The notes under the pieces were generated by a model. That model was not told where the DNA came from. It saw only the letters and a program-made list of their open reading frames with translations, and searched no databases. Positions 8,531 through 17,010 of a DNA stretch of 64,000 nucleotides are shown here, piece by piece (the stretch's first letter is position 1; every line of letters begins with the position of its first letter). Origin of the DNA: Actinophytocola sp035634895 (lineage in GTDB: Bacteria; Actinomycetota; Actinomycetes; Mycobacteriales; Pseudonocardiaceae); assembly GCF_035634895.1 (NCBI RefSeq), contig NZ_DASQCC010000279.1, positions 73,421-137,420 of the forward strand. Reading direction: 5' to 3'. The translations under genes were made by a program, and so were the position numbers.

Positions 8531-9517
8531 TTAGACCTCGGCTTCCAGCATTTCTGGGGTCACGGCGGACTCGGTGTCCGGGAGGCCCAGTTCCTTTGCG
8601 CGCTTGTCGGCCATTGCCAGTAGGCGGCGGATGCGGCCGGCGACGGCGTCCTTGGTCATCGGCGGGTCGGACAGCTGGCCGAGCTCCTCCAGGGACGCCT
8701 GGCGGTTGGACAGGCGCAGCTTGCCCGCCGCGCTCAGGTGGTCGGGGGCCGTCGGGCCCAGGATCTCCATCGCACGCTGGACCCGGGCCGCCGCCGCGAC
8801 CGCCGCGCGGGCCGAGCGGCGCAGGTTGGCGTCGTCGAAGTTGGCGAGGCGGTTGGCCGTCGCGCGGACCTCGCGGCGCATGCGCCGCTCCTCCCACGCC
8901 AGGACCGACGTGTGCGCGCCGAGGCGGGTCAGCATCGCGCCGATGGCGTCGCCGTCGCGGACGACCACGCGGTCGGCGCCGCGGACCTCACGGGACTTCG
9001 CCTGGATGCCCATCCGCCGCGCGGCCCCCACCAGCGCCAACGCGGCCTCCGGACCGGGACACGTGATCTCCAGCGCGGACGAGCGGCCCGGTTCGGTCAG
9101 CGACCCGTGTGCCAGGAACGCCCCCCGCCAGGCGGCCTCCGCGTCGCACACTCCCCCGGACACCACCGCCGCCGGCAGCCCCCGCACGGGACGGCCCCGC
9201 TGGTCGAGCAGACCGGTCTGGCGCGCGAGCCCCTCACCGTCCTTCACGACCCGCACGACGTACCGGGTGCCCTTGCGCAGCCCCCCGGACGCCAGCATGT
9301 GGATGTCCGCGTTGTGCCCGTACAGGTCGTGGATCTCCTTGCGCAGCCGTCGCGCGGCCGCACCCGTGTCCAGCTCCGCCTCGACGACCACCCGGCCGCC
9401 GACGATGTGCAACCCGCCCGCGAACCTCAGTAGTGACGACACCTCCGAGCGCCGACAACACGTCTTCGAGACGGCCAACCGGCTCAGCTCGTCCTTGACC
9501 GCCGCGGTCATCGCCAC
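8531..9517 (-). CDS. whiA: Sporulation transcription factor WhiA
   Basis: WhiA is a DNA-binding regulator needed with WhiB to start sporulation septation in Streptomyces and is conserved across Gram-positive bacteria. The 328-residue product begins MAMTAAVKDELSRL, has a LAGLIDADG-homing-endonuclease-like N-terminal region (SLLRFAGGLHI, AFLAHGSLTEPG) without obvious catalytic acids, and a C-terminal helix-turn-helix (SLEELGQLSDPPMTKDAVAGRIRRLL). Length and ends match the family. It lies downstream of yvcK-rapZ-uvrC in the conserved order but is separated from yvcK by 190 bp, which may hold a second promoter; GACAC, the core of the WhiA motif, occurs there at 9559 and 9602. Confidence 0.97.
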   Translation of the reverse strand: MAMTAAVKDELSRLAVSKTCCRRSEVSSLLRFAGGLHIVGGRVVVEAELDTGAAARRLRKEIHDLYGHNADIHMLASGGLRKGTRYVVRVVKDGEGLARQTGLLDQRGRPVRGLPAAVVSGGVCDAEAAWRGAFLAHGSLTEPGRSSALEITCPGPEAALALVGAARRMGIQAKSREVRGADRVVVRDGDAIGAMLTRLGAHTSVLAWEERRMRREVRATANRLANFDDANLRRSARAAVAAAARVQRAMEILGPTAPDHLSAAGKLRLSNRQASLEELGQLSDPPMTKDAVAGRIRRLLAMADKRAKELGLPDTESAVTPEMLEAEV

Positions 9518-9707
9518 GATGACAGCTCCTCTCCCACCACGCGTGCTCCCTCCCCAGGGGACACGCCTCCCACGCAGGCGTACATCCCACCATCAACTCC
9601 CGACACGCGCCCGCTCATACCCGCAGAACTGCCCGGAAGGCTCTGCTATGGACCCTCGTCGAACGCCCGCCGCGCGTTCCACCCGTCACTACTCCACACT
9701 CGCCGGG

Positions 9708-10652
9708 TCACCCCGCCAACGCGCCCCGGAGGCTCTCCGCCAGCGCGGCCGGGTCGTGCCGTTCCCGCCCACCGGGCGCGGCGATCGCGTCCAGCCGCAG
9801 CCGGGCGCCCAGAGACTCCGCCGCGGTGCGCAGGCGGTCCGGCGTCGACACCGAGTCGGCATCGGCGATGACCGCGTCGACCCGGAGCCGTGGGGCGTGT
9901 TCGCAGAGTACGTCGAGATGGCGCTCCGGGGAGAAGCCTGCGGTCTCCCCCGGCTGAGGGACCAGGTTCAGTACCACCATGCGGGACGCCGTGGTGTCGA
10001 TCAGCGCCTCGTGCAGCTCCGGCACCAGCAGGTGCGGCAGCACGCTGGTGAACCACGACCCCGGCCCGAGCAGCACCACGTCCGCGTCGAGCACGGCCTG
10101 GACCGCGGCCTCGCACGCCTTCGGCACCTCCTCCGGCCTGCCCATCGTGTGCAGCCGGATCCGCTGGACCTGACCGGGCGTCGTCGCGACCGCCACCTGG
10201 CCCCGGATCCGCCGCACCGCGGCCGGGTCCTCGTCCAGGCCCACCACGTCCGCCTCGATGTCCAGCGGTTCGGTGCACATCGGCAGCACACGCCCCGTCA
10301 GCCCCAGCAGGCGCGCGGCCTCGGCCAGCGCGGCGACCGGATCCCCCAGGATCTCCAGCAGCGCGGCCAGCACGAGGTTGCCCACCGCGTGCCCGGCCAG
10401 CGCCCCGGTGCCGCCGAAGCGGTGCTGGAACACCGTCGCCCACAGCGAGTTGTCGTCGCCGTCGCCGGCGAGTGCGGCCAGCGCCTTGCGCAGGTCGCCC
10501 GGCGGCAACAGCCCCAGCTCACGACGCAGCCGGCCGGACGAGCCCCCGTCGTCGGCGACCGTCACCACGGCGGTCACGTCCGGTGTCAGCCGCCGCAACG
10601 CGCCCAGTGTCGCCTGAAGTCCGTGCCCTCCCCCGAGCGCGACGGCTCTCAC
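9708..10652 (-). CDS. yvcK: Gluconeogenesis factor YvcK (CofD-like)
   Basis: YvcK-family proteins bind UDP-sugars and link carbon metabolism to cell-wall synthesis and cell shape. The 314-residue product has the CofD-like fold motif at the start (VALGGGHGLQATL) followed by VTVADDGGSSGRLR and PPGDLRKAL, then GHAVGNLVL and the GPGSWFTSVLPHLLVP block. It begins at a GTG that overlaps the rapZ stop by four bases (GTGA), so it is coupled to rapZ. The order uvrC-rapZ-yvcK-whiA is the classic actinobacterial cluster. Confidence 0.95.
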   Translation of the reverse strand: MRAVALGGGHGLQATLGALRRLTPDVTAVVTVADDGGSSGRLRRELGLLPPGDLRKALAALAGDGDDNSLWATVFQHRFGGTGALAGHAVGNLVLAALLEILGDPVAALAEAARLLGLTGRVLPMCTEPLDIEADVVGLDEDPAAVRRIRGQVAVATTPGQVQRIRLHTMGRPEEVPKACEAAVQAVLDADVVLLGPGSWFTSVLPHLLVPELHEALIDTTASRMVVLNLVPQPGETAGFSPERHLDVLCEHAPRLRVDAVIADADSVSTPDRLRTAAESLGARLRLDAIAAPGGRERHDPAALAESLRGALAG

Positions 10653-11539
10653 TCGCGCCCCAGGTCCCGGTGCACCACCTTCACGGTCATCCGATCCTCG
10701 TCCGAGAGCCGCCGGGACAGCTCCTCCGAGATCGCCACGCTCCGGTGCTTGCCGCCGGTACAGCCGATCGCGAGGGTCAGGTAGCGCTTGCCCTCCCGCC
10801 GGTAGCCGGCGCCGATCAGCCGCAGCAGCTCGTGGTAGCGGTCCAGGAACTCCTCCGCGCCCTCCTGCGTGAGCACGTAGTTCCGCACGTCCGAGTCCTT
10901 GCCGGTCAGGTCCTTCAGCTCCGGGATCCAGAACGGGTTGGGCAGGAACCGCACGTCCATCACCAGGTCGGCGTCCATCGGGATGCCGTACTTGTACCCG
11001 AACGACAGCACGGTGACCTTGGTCGACGTGGCCGTGTCGGAGCCGAACGCGTCCTCGATCTTGGCGCGCAGCTGGTGCACGGACAGCGTCGAGGTGTCCA
11101 GCACCAGGTCGGCGTCCTCGCGGAGCGGGCCGAGCAGGTCGCGCTCGGCCTTGATGCCGTCGATCAGCCGCCCGTCGCCCTGCATCGGGTGGCCGCGCCG
11201 GACCTGCTCGAACCGGCGGACCAGCACGTCGTCGGTGGCCTCCAGGAACAGCACGCGCGGCTTGTACCCGCTGGCGTCCAGCTCGCGGATGATCGAGGCG
11301 AGGTCGTCGGTGAACGCGCGGCTGCGCACGTCCATCACCACGGCCACCTTGGTCACCGCGCCCTGCGCCTTCGCGCCCAGCTCCACCATCGTGGAGATCA
11401 GCTCGGGCGGCAGGTTGTCCACGACGAACCAGCCGAGGTCCTCCAGGCACTTGGCGGCAGTGCTCCGCCCGGCGCCGGACAGGCCGGTCACCACCGCGAC
11501 CTCCACGCCCTGCGCGTGGTCCTCAGGCGTCTCGGTCAC
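10649..11539 (-). CDS. rapZ: RapZ-family nucleotide-binding protein
   Basis: RapZ is an RNA-binding adaptor in E. coli that controls glucosamine-6-phosphate synthase levels; the actinobacterial role is less clear. The 296-residue product has an N-terminal Walker A GLSGAGRST near residue 19, a Walker B-like DVRSRAF, and the C-terminal signature LAIGCTGGKHRSVAISEEL near residue 255. Both ends overlap neighbours by four bases (ATGA with uvrC, GTGA with yvcK). Confidence 0.95.
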   Translation of the reverse strand: MTETPEDHAQGVEVAVVTGLSGAGRSTAAKCLEDLGWFVVDNLPPELISTMVELGAKAQGAVTKVAVVMDVRSRAFTDDLASIIRELDASGYKPRVLFLEATDDVLVRRFEQVRRGHPMQGDGRLIDGIKAERDLLGPLREDADLVLDTSTLSVHQLRAKIEDAFGSDTATSTKVTVLSFGYKYGIPMDADLVMDVRFLPNPFWIPELKDLTGKDSDVRNYVLTQEGAEEFLDRYHELLRLIGAGYRREGKRYLTLAIGCTGGKHRSVAISEELSRRLSDEDRMTVKVVHRDLGRE

Positions 11540-13500
11540 TGTTCGGCCTCTCCGGAGTTCAGGGTGTTGGTCATGGTGCTCTCCACGTTGGTCTCGGCTA
11601 CCAAGGCACTGTGTACCAGTGCCGCGGTGTGCGCGCCGATGCCAGGTACACCGCTGATGTCGTCGACAGAGGCCTGGCGTAACCGTTTGAGCGAACCGAA
11701 GTGCTTGAGCAAGGCGGCCTTGCGGCTCTGGCCGAGACCGGGGATGCCGTCCAGTGCCGAGGTGGTCATCCGCTTGGAACGCTTCTGCCGATGGTAGGCG
11801 ATGGCGAACCGGTGCGCCTCGTCACGGACCCGTTGCAGCAGGTAGAGGCCCTCGCTGGTGCGGGAGAGGATGGTCGGCTCCGGGTCGGCGGGCAGCCAGA
11901 CCTCCTCCAGCCGCTTGGCCAGGCCGATGACCGCCACGTCCTGGATGCCCATCTCGGCCAGCACGTCCGCGGCCGCGTTGGCCTGTGGGCCGGCGCCGTC
12001 GACGACCAGCAGGTTCGGCGGGTACGCGAACTTCTTGGGTCGCCCGGTCTCCGGGTCGATGCCCGCGCGCGGCTCCTCGCCGGTCTCCTGGAGGTACCGG
12101 TGGAAGCGCCGTCGCACCACCTCCGCGATCGACGCGACGTCGCCCTCGGTGGCCGCCTCCTTGATCGCGAACCGGCGGTACTCGGACTTGCGCGGCAGCG
12201 CGTCCTCGAACACCACCAGCGACGCGACCACGTCGCTGCCCTGGATGTGGCTGATGTCGATGCACTCGATCCGCAGCGGCGCGGTGTCCAGCCCGAGCGA
12301 GTCCTGCAGCTCCTGGAGCGCGGCCGAACGGGCGGTCAGGTCGCCGGCGCGGCGGAGCTTGTGCTGCTGGAACGCGTCCCTGGCGTTGCGTTCGAGGGTC
12401 TCCATGAGCGCACGCTTGTCGCCGCGTTGGGGGATGCGGACCTGGACGCGGGAGCCACGCAGCTCCGACAGCAGGTCCGCCATGGCGTCGGCGTCCTCGG
12501 GCAGGGCGGGGACCAGCACCTCGCGGGGCACCGGGCTGAGGTCGCCCTCCTCGACCAGCTCCGCCTGGTCGCCGTAGAACTGGATCAGGAACTGGTCGAC
12601 CAGGCCGGCCTCGTCCATCTCCTCGATCTTGTCGACGACCCAGCCACGCTGGCCCCGGACGCGGCCGCCGCGGACATGGAACACCTGGACAGCGGCCTGG
12701 AGCTCGTCGTGCGCGAAGGCGACGACGTCGGCGTCGGTCCCGTCGCCGAGGACGACGGCCTGCTTCTCCATGGCCCGGCGCATGGCGGCGAGGTCGTCGC
12801 GCAGGCGTGCGGCGCGCTCGAACTCCAGCTCGGCGGAGGCGGCGTTCATCTCCTTCTCGAGCCGCCGCATCATGTGGTCGGTCCGGCCGGCGAGGAAGTC
12901 GCAGAAGTTCTCGACGATGTCCCGGTGCTCGTCGGCGCTGACCCTGCCGACGCACGGCGCCGAGCACTTGCCGATGTAGCCGAGCAGGCACGGCCGCCCG
13001 ATCTGCCCGTGCCGTTTGAAGACCCCGTTGGAGCAGGTCCGCGCCGGGAACACCCGCAGCAGCAGGTCGAGCGTCTCGCGGATGGCCCAGGCGTGCGCGT
13101 AGGGCCCGAAGTAGCGGACGCCCTTGCGCCGCGGCCCCCGGTAGACGTGCAGCCGCGGGTACTCCTCGTTCAGCGTGACCGCGAGGACCGGGTAGGACTT
13201 GTCGTCCCGGTAGCGGACGTTGAAGCGGGGATCGAACTCCTTGATCCAGTTGTACTCGAGCTGGAGCGCCTCGACCTCGGTGGCGACGACCGTCCACTCG
13301 ACGTTGGCGGCCGTGGTGACCATCTGCCGCGTGCGCGGGTGCAGCATCGCGACGTCGGCGAAGTAGGAGTTGAGCCGGCTGCGCAGGGACTTCGCCTTGC
13401 CGACGTAGATGACCCGCCCACCGGGTTCACGGAACTTGTAGACCCCGGGCGCCTCGGGAATCGTGCCCGGCGCCGGTCGGTAGGTCGACGGATCAGCCAC
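11536..13500 (-). CDS. uvrC: Excinuclease ABC subunit UvrC
   Basis: UvrC makes both incisions around a lesion in nucleotide excision repair together with UvrA and UvrB. The 654-residue product has an N-terminal GIY-YIG nuclease (PGVYKFREPGGRVIYVGKAK, residues 18-40), a cysteine-bearing segment (CLLGYIGKCSAPC), a UVR domain near residue 210, an RNase H-like second nuclease (IECIDISHIQGSDVVAS, LLVVDGAG) and C-terminal helix-hairpin-helix repeats (GIPGLGQSRKAALLKHFGS). It is first in uvrC-rapZ-yvcK. The 201-bp gap upstream carries two hairpins. Confidence 0.97.
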   Translation of the reverse strand: MADPSTYRPAPGTIPEAPGVYKFREPGGRVIYVGKAKSLRSRLNSYFADVAMLHPRTRQMVTTAANVEWTVVATEVEALQLEYNWIKEFDPRFNVRYRDDKSYPVLAVTLNEEYPRLHVYRGPRRKGVRYFGPYAHAWAIRETLDLLLRVFPARTCSNGVFKRHGQIGRPCLLGYIGKCSAPCVGRVSADEHRDIVENFCDFLAGRTDHMMRRLEKEMNAASAELEFERAARLRDDLAAMRRAMEKQAVVLGDGTDADVVAFAHDELQAAVQVFHVRGGRVRGQRGWVVDKIEEMDEAGLVDQFLIQFYGDQAELVEEGDLSPVPREVLVPALPEDADAMADLLSELRGSRVQVRIPQRGDKRALMETLERNARDAFQQHKLRRAGDLTARSAALQELQDSLGLDTAPLRIECIDISHIQGSDVVASLVVFEDALPRKSEYRRFAIKEAATEGDVASIAEVVRRRFHRYLQETGEEPRAGIDPETGRPKKFAYPPNLLVVDGAGPQANAAADVLAEMGIQDVAVIGLAKRLEEVWLPADPEPTILSRTSEGLYLLQRVRDEAHRFAIAYHRQKRSKRMTTSALDGIPGLGQSRKAALLKHFGSLKRLRQASVDDISGVPGIGAHTAALVHSALVAETNVESTMTNTLNSGEAEQ

Positions 13501-13591
13501 CCGACAAGCCTACGGCCGACCACCGACAGCGGCCGTCACCCCCGCCACCAAGCCGCGCCGGCCGTGGCCGGGACTTTGCCGGGTGAGCCAA

Positions 13592-13620
13592 CGGTTTCCG
13601 CACGCCAGTGGCGGAAACCG
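13592..13620. other. Hairpin upstream of uvrC
   Basis: A perfect 10-bp inverted repeat, CGGTTTCCGC (13592-13601) and GCGGAAACCG (13611-13620), encloses a 9-nt loop. It lies between the SGNH hydrolase terminator and the uvrC start, so it is either a second terminator element or part of the uvrC leader or promoter. Confidence 0.6.
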
Positions 13621-13643
13621 ACTCCGGCGTGTCGAGAGCGGAT

Positions 13644-13686
13644 GCGATGAAGGACGCCTCCCGCGCACAAAGGCGCCCTTCATCGC
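13644..13686 (-). terminator. Terminator hairpin of the SGNH hydrolase gene
   Basis: A 16-bp stem with one G-T type mismatch pairs 13644-13659 (GCGATGAAGGACGCCT) with 13671-13686 around an 11-nt loop. It begins 16 bases beyond the SGNH hydrolase stop codon. The GATGAAGG...CCTTCATC sequence is the kind of hairpin often repeated after genes in related genera. Confidence 0.7.
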
Positions 13687-13701
13687 CATCCCGGGATCCG
13701 G

Positions 13702-14718
13702 CTAGACGGCGTGGAGATTTCCGTCCGAGCCGATCAGGCACTGGGCCGAACCGCGGCCCGAGCTGACGAACTCCGTCACGCACCTGCCCAGCTGTGCGTG
13801 ACCCTTCGCGTTGGGGTGGAACGACTCCTGGGCCATGTGGATGCCGATGGCGTCGAGGCCGCCGGTGACCCACGCCCACGGGTCGACCGTGACCCGGTTC
13901 TGCCACTCGGTGGCGGGGTTGCCGTAACCGCTACAGGCCTCGTGGCCCTCCGTCGCCCGCGAGAAGTCCAGGAACTTCGCGCCGCTGCGGGTCGCGACGC
14001 CACGCAACGCCTCGGCGAACTGCGGGACCGCCTCGGTACGGCCGTATCCCGCGTCGGCCAGCTTGAACGGGCAGCCCTGCGGGCCGTGGAGGACCGAGTC
14101 CATGCGCTCGGTCAGCGGGGAGGCGTAGGAGGTCAGGACCAGGTTGTAGGAGCCGTTCGCGTAGCCGGCCTGGGACATCGCGGACCTGACGTCGGCGAGG
14201 GCCCGTTCGACCCTCGGCGCCATGGCGGCCAGGCGCTGCGGCCACTGTGTCCGCAGGTACGACCGGCAACCGGAGCTGAACGGGTTGAACCACTCGCCGA
14301 TGCAGCCCAGGAGCGTGTCGGCGAACGCGGGCTCGTCGTTGGCGCCGATCTGGACGATGACCGTCGTGACGCGGTACTGCTGAGCGACCCCGATCAGGCG
14401 ACGGGCCTGCGACCCTTCCGTGTAGTGACTCGTGTCGGCGAGGGACACGTTCGCCGAGTCGGCGCCGGAGCATGCCAGGTTGACGGTCCTGCTGGCGACG
14501 GCGGTCCTGTGGACGAGGGCGTTGAGCGAGCGGTGGCACCAGTCGCCGTTCTCGCCCCGGGTGCCTGGTTCGTAGTTTCCGGCGCCCTCGCCGGAGATCG
14601 CGCTGTCCCCGAGGGACACGATGGCGGTCGGCCGGTCGTCTGCGGTCGCCGGTGTGGCGGTGACGAGACCGACCGAGAGTAACGCGGCTGTGAGTAAACC
14701 GATCGTCGTTGATCGCAT
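13702..14718 (-). CDS. Secreted SGNH/GDSL hydrolase (lipase/esterase)
   Basis: The product is predicted to be an extracellular serine esterase or lipase. The 338-residue precursor has a Sec signal peptide ending TPATA near residue 26. The catalytic Ser lies in block I SLGDSAISGEGAGNY, the block III IGANDEPAF supplies the oxyanion Asn, and the catalytic Asp/His pair is in ESFHPNAKGH near the C-terminus. Several Cys pairs (WCHRS, LACSG, GCIGEW, GCRSY) suggest disulphides. The ATG at 14718 is preceded by GGGGAG seven bases upstream and is preferred to the frame opening at 14772. It is a single-gene unit with its own terminator. Confidence 0.88.
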   Translation of the reverse strand: MRSTTIGLLTAALLSVGLVTATPATADDRPTAIVSLGDSAISGEGAGNYEPGTRGENGDWCHRSLNALVHRTAVASRTVNLACSGADSANVSLADTSHYTEGSQARRLIGVAQQYRVTTVIVQIGANDEPAFADTLLGCIGEWFNPFSSGCRSYLRTQWPQRLAAMAPRVERALADVRSAMSQAGYANGSYNLVLTSYASPLTERMDSVLHGPQGCPFKLADAGYGRTEAVPQFAEALRGVATRSGAKFLDFSRATEGHEACSGYGNPATEWQNRVTVDPWAWVTGGLDAIGIHMAQESFHPNAKGHAQLGRCVTEFVSSGRGSAQCLIGSDGNLHAV

Positions 14719-14820
14719 GGCCTGACTCCCCGAGCAAACGTGATTACCGCTGGTTACGGCGGAGTTCACCATAATCAGCGGTCACCCGGCTGGCTATAAG
14801 CCGAACGGGTTTCACGTTTG

Positions 14821-14845
14821 CCCGGGGAGTCCCCCGACCCCCGGG
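14821..14845 (-). terminator. Hairpin after the Rieske gene
   Basis: CCCGGGG (14821-14827) pairs with CCCCGGG (14839-14845) around an 11-nt loop, two bases past the Rieske stop codon. The stem is only seven base pairs but entirely GC. Confidence 0.5.
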
Positions 14846-14847
14846 GC

Positions 14848-15339
14848 TCAGGCCAGGACGACCTGGTCGCCGTCGACCTTGACGTTGATCGCTGCCAGGG
14901 CCTTGGTGGCGGGGCCCTTCTTGACCGAGCCGTCCGCGGCGGAGAACTGGCTGCCGTGGTTCGGGCAGGTCGAGACGCCGTCGACGGGCGCGGCGACGGT
15001 CGTCCCCATGTGCGTGCAGGCGGCGTTGTACGCCTTGACCTCGCTGCCGGTGCGCACGACGAGGATCATGCCGCCGTCGGGGTTGGCGACCACGAGGCCG
15101 CCGCCGTCGGGCACCTTGTCGAGCGCGGTCAGACCGGAGGACGACGTGCCGCCGCTGGTCGGGGCGCCGGTGTTGCCGTTCGTGGTGCCGCCGTTCGAGC
15201 TGTCCGAGCTGTCCGAGCAGGCGGCGACCAGTGCCCCCGGCGCGACGAGCGCGACCATCAGGCCACACAGGACATCGCGGCGCGACCGGGCGGCGGTCGT
15301 GGGGGTGTTCGTGGGCGTGGTGGGTTCGACAGCAGTCAA
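14848..15339 (-). CDS. Tat-exported Rieske [2Fe-2S] lipoprotein
   Basis: This is an extracytoplasmic Rieske iron-sulphur protein, probably in electron transfer; the partner is unknown. The 163-residue precursor has a twin-arginine start (SRRDVLCGLMVALVAPG) and a lipobox ending LVAAC, then a Ser/Gly/Thr linker. The Rieske ligands are CTHMG and CPNHGSQF near the C-terminus. It is not linked to cytochrome b genes, so it is not a bc complex subunit. A TTG at 15339 is chosen because GGAGG lies six bases upstream (15346-15350); another TTG at 15378 has no such site. Confidence 0.85.
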   Translation of the reverse strand: MTAVEPTTPTNTPTTAARSRRDVLCGLMVALVAPGALVAACSDSSDSSNGGTTNGNTGAPTSGGTSSSGLTALDKVPDGGGLVVANPDGGMILVVRTGSEVKAYNAACTHMGTTVAAPVDGVSTCPNHGSQFSAADGSVKKGPATKALAAINVKVDGDQVVLA

Positions 15340-15398
15340 GCCGGGCCTCCGAGGTGTGTCGGCATTGAAAGGGAACAACGGGCCTTACGCACCCGCAA

Positions 15399-15473
15399 CC
15401 CGAATGGTTCAGCGCCATTCACCCGAATGATGGAGAAAGCGCCGTTGCACTCAGTCACGTCAGCCCCGAATGG
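15399..15473. promoter_or_regulatory. Three CCCGAATG motifs upstream of the Rieske gene
   Basis: CCCGAATG(G/A) occurs at 15399, 15422 and 15465 in the 234-bp region upstream of the Rieske gene; the first also forms a short GAATGG/CCATTC hairpin (15402-15420). On the gene's own strand this reads CATTCGGG. The spacing of 23 and 43 bp is close to multiples of a helical turn. The regulator, if any, is unknown. Confidence 0.4.
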
Positions 15474-15573
15474 CCGCACGGTCGCCGACAACGGCCCCCG
15501 CGCGCCATACACGTTCGGGTGCAACGAGTTCCGGTGTTCCTCGGCGGTGCCGACCTCGACGACCCGGCCGGCG

Positions 15574-16020
15574 CTAGCGCGACTCGGTGGTCGCCTCGCG
15601 GCGGAGGCGGCGGAGCTCCCGCATCGCGGTGACGGCGTGCTCGCCGTCGATGGCCTGGACGGCGAGGATCGGGACGTACTCGTCGCCCGGCAGCTCGAGG
15701 CGGGCCCAGGGCGAGCCGTCGGGGAAGCTGACCGACTCGATGTCCGTCCAACCGTAGTGATGGGTGCCCAGCATGTTGCGAACCTCGACGCCGTCGTGGT
15801 CGGCGCGGATGCGGGGACGGGCGAACCACAGCGCGGCGGCCGCCAGCACCAGGCCGATCCCCGCCATCGCGATCTGGTCGGAGAGGTAGAAATGCACCCC
15901 GGTCGACGAGCCACGCAACAGGATCGCCACGGTCGTCATCGCGACGACGAACACCGCGGCGACGGCGACGGCGACGACACGGGCCTTGTGCGGACGGGCC
16001 GTGTAGGTCGGGCTCGTCAT
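15574..16020 (-). CDS. Membrane protein with bacterial PH domain
   Basis: Function unknown; the M. tuberculosis counterpart is the gene next to ribH. The 148-residue product has two membrane helices (about residues 13-33 and 47-64) followed by a bacterial PH-like domain (GVEVRNMLGTHHYGWTDIES then GDEYVPILAVQAIDG). Its ATG overlaps the ribH stop by four bases (ATGA), so it is co-translated with lumazine synthase. Confidence 0.85.
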   Translation of the reverse strand: MTSPTYTARPHKARVVAVAVAAVFVVAMTTVAILLRGSSTGVHFYLSDQIAMAGIGLVLAAAALWFARPRIRADHDGVEVRNMLGTHHYGWTDIESVSFPDGSPWARLELPGDEYVPILAVQAIDGEHAVTAMRELRRLRREATTESR

Positions 16021-16514
16021 TCGAAACCCCGATCCATCCAGGGCTGGCGCAGTCCCCGCACGACCAACGCGGTGTCGAGCGCGGCGACGGTTGCCTCGAA
16101 CCCCTTGTCCTCCTTGGAGTTCGGCAGGCCGCAGCGGTCCAGTGCCTGCTGCTCGTCGTTGACCGTGAGGACACCGTTGCCGACCGGGGTCGACTCGTCG
16201 AGGGAGACGCGGGTCAGGCCGTAGGTGACGGCGTCGCACACGTACTCGAAGTGCGGAGTGCCACCGCGGATGACGACACCGAGGGCGACGACCGCGTCAT
16301 GGTGCTTGGCAAGGGCCTGGCAGACTACCGGGAGCTCAACCGCGCCGGGGACGCGAACCACGGTCGGCTCCTTGATCCCCGCCTTGGCCGCAGCGGCCAG
16401 GGCACGATCGAGCAGCGTCGACGTGATCTTCTCGTGCCACCGCGTGGCGGCGATGGCGAGGCGGATGCCCTCGCACTCCTGAACCTCGACCTCGGGACGG
16501 CCTTCACCACTCAC
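16017..16514 (-). CDS. ribH: 6,7-dimethyl-8-ribityllumazine synthase
   Basis: The enzyme condenses the dihydroxybutanone phosphate and ribitylamino-uracil precursors in riboflavin synthesis and forms an icosahedral or pentameric shell. The 165-residue product has the substrate-binding VRVPGAVELP, the active-site His in GVVIRGGTPHFEYV, and LTVNDEQQA near the C-terminus. A GTG at 16514 with GGAGG 11 bases upstream is preferred. Unlike the usual contiguous rib operon, it is cut off from ribBA by trmO on the other strand. Confidence 0.95.
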   Translation of the reverse strand: MSGEGRPEVEVQECEGIRLAIAATRWHEKITSTLLDRALAAAAKAGIKEPTVVRVPGAVELPVVCQALAKHHDAVVALGVVIRGGTPHFEYVCDAVTYGLTRVSLDESTPVGNGVLTVNDEQQALDRCGLPNSKEDKGFEATVAALDTALVVRGLRQPWMDRGFE

Positions 16515-16560
16515 ACCGGCAGTATCCTCCCCACCCTGCGTGACACCCAAGGAGGGTTTC

Positions 16561-17004
16561 GTGACCTACCAGCTCAACCCGATCGGACACGTGGAGTCTC
16601 CGCTCACCGACCGGGCCAGGGCGCCGAAGCAGGGGCGCGAAGGCGCGCCCGAGGCCTGGTTGGTGTTCCGCCCGGAGATGGCGACGGGCCTGGCCGACCT
16701 GCGGGTCGGCACCGACATCATCGTGCTGACCTGGCTCCACCAGGCGGACCGGGACGTACTGGCCGTCCACCCGCGGGACAGCAGGAAGAACCCGCTGACC
16801 GGCGTGTTCAGCACCCGCTCCGCCGACCGCCCCAACCCGGTCGGGCTGCACCGGGTCCGGATCATGGGCGTGCAGATCCCGTCCTCCACGATGACCGCGC
16901 ACGCGGGGTTCCTGACCGGGCGGCCACGCCTGCGCGTCCGCGACCTCGAAGCGGTCGACGGCACACCGATCGTGGACGTCAAGCCCGCGCTCGGCGATCG
17001 CTAG
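16561..17004 (+). CDS. trmO: TrmO-family tRNA methyltransferase (UPF0066)
   Basis: TrmO methylates N6-threonylcarbamoyladenosine at position 37 of some tRNAs using S-adenosylmethionine. The 147-residue product begins VTYQLNPIGHVESPL and has the family signature FSTRSADRPNPVGLH, which lines the SAM site. It lacks the longer C-terminal domain of the E. coli protein, as many bacterial homologues do. The GTG is preceded by GGAGG with 5-nt spacing. It sits on the plus strand between ribH (divergent) and ribBA (convergent, 6-bp gap). Confidence 0.8.
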   Translation: MTYQLNPIGHVESPLTDRARAPKQGREGAPEAWLVFRPEMATGLADLRVGTDIIVLTWLHQADRDVLAVHPRDSRKNPLTGVFSTRSADRPNPVGLHRVRIMGVQIPSSTMTAHAGFLTGRPRLRVRDLEAVDGTPIVDVKPALGDR

Positions 17005-17010
17005 GCCGTG

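Noticed and set aside
13702..14772. Longer start for the SGNH hydrolase at 14772
   Set aside because: It would put 18 polar residues before the signal peptide; the ATG at 14718 has a good ribosome site.
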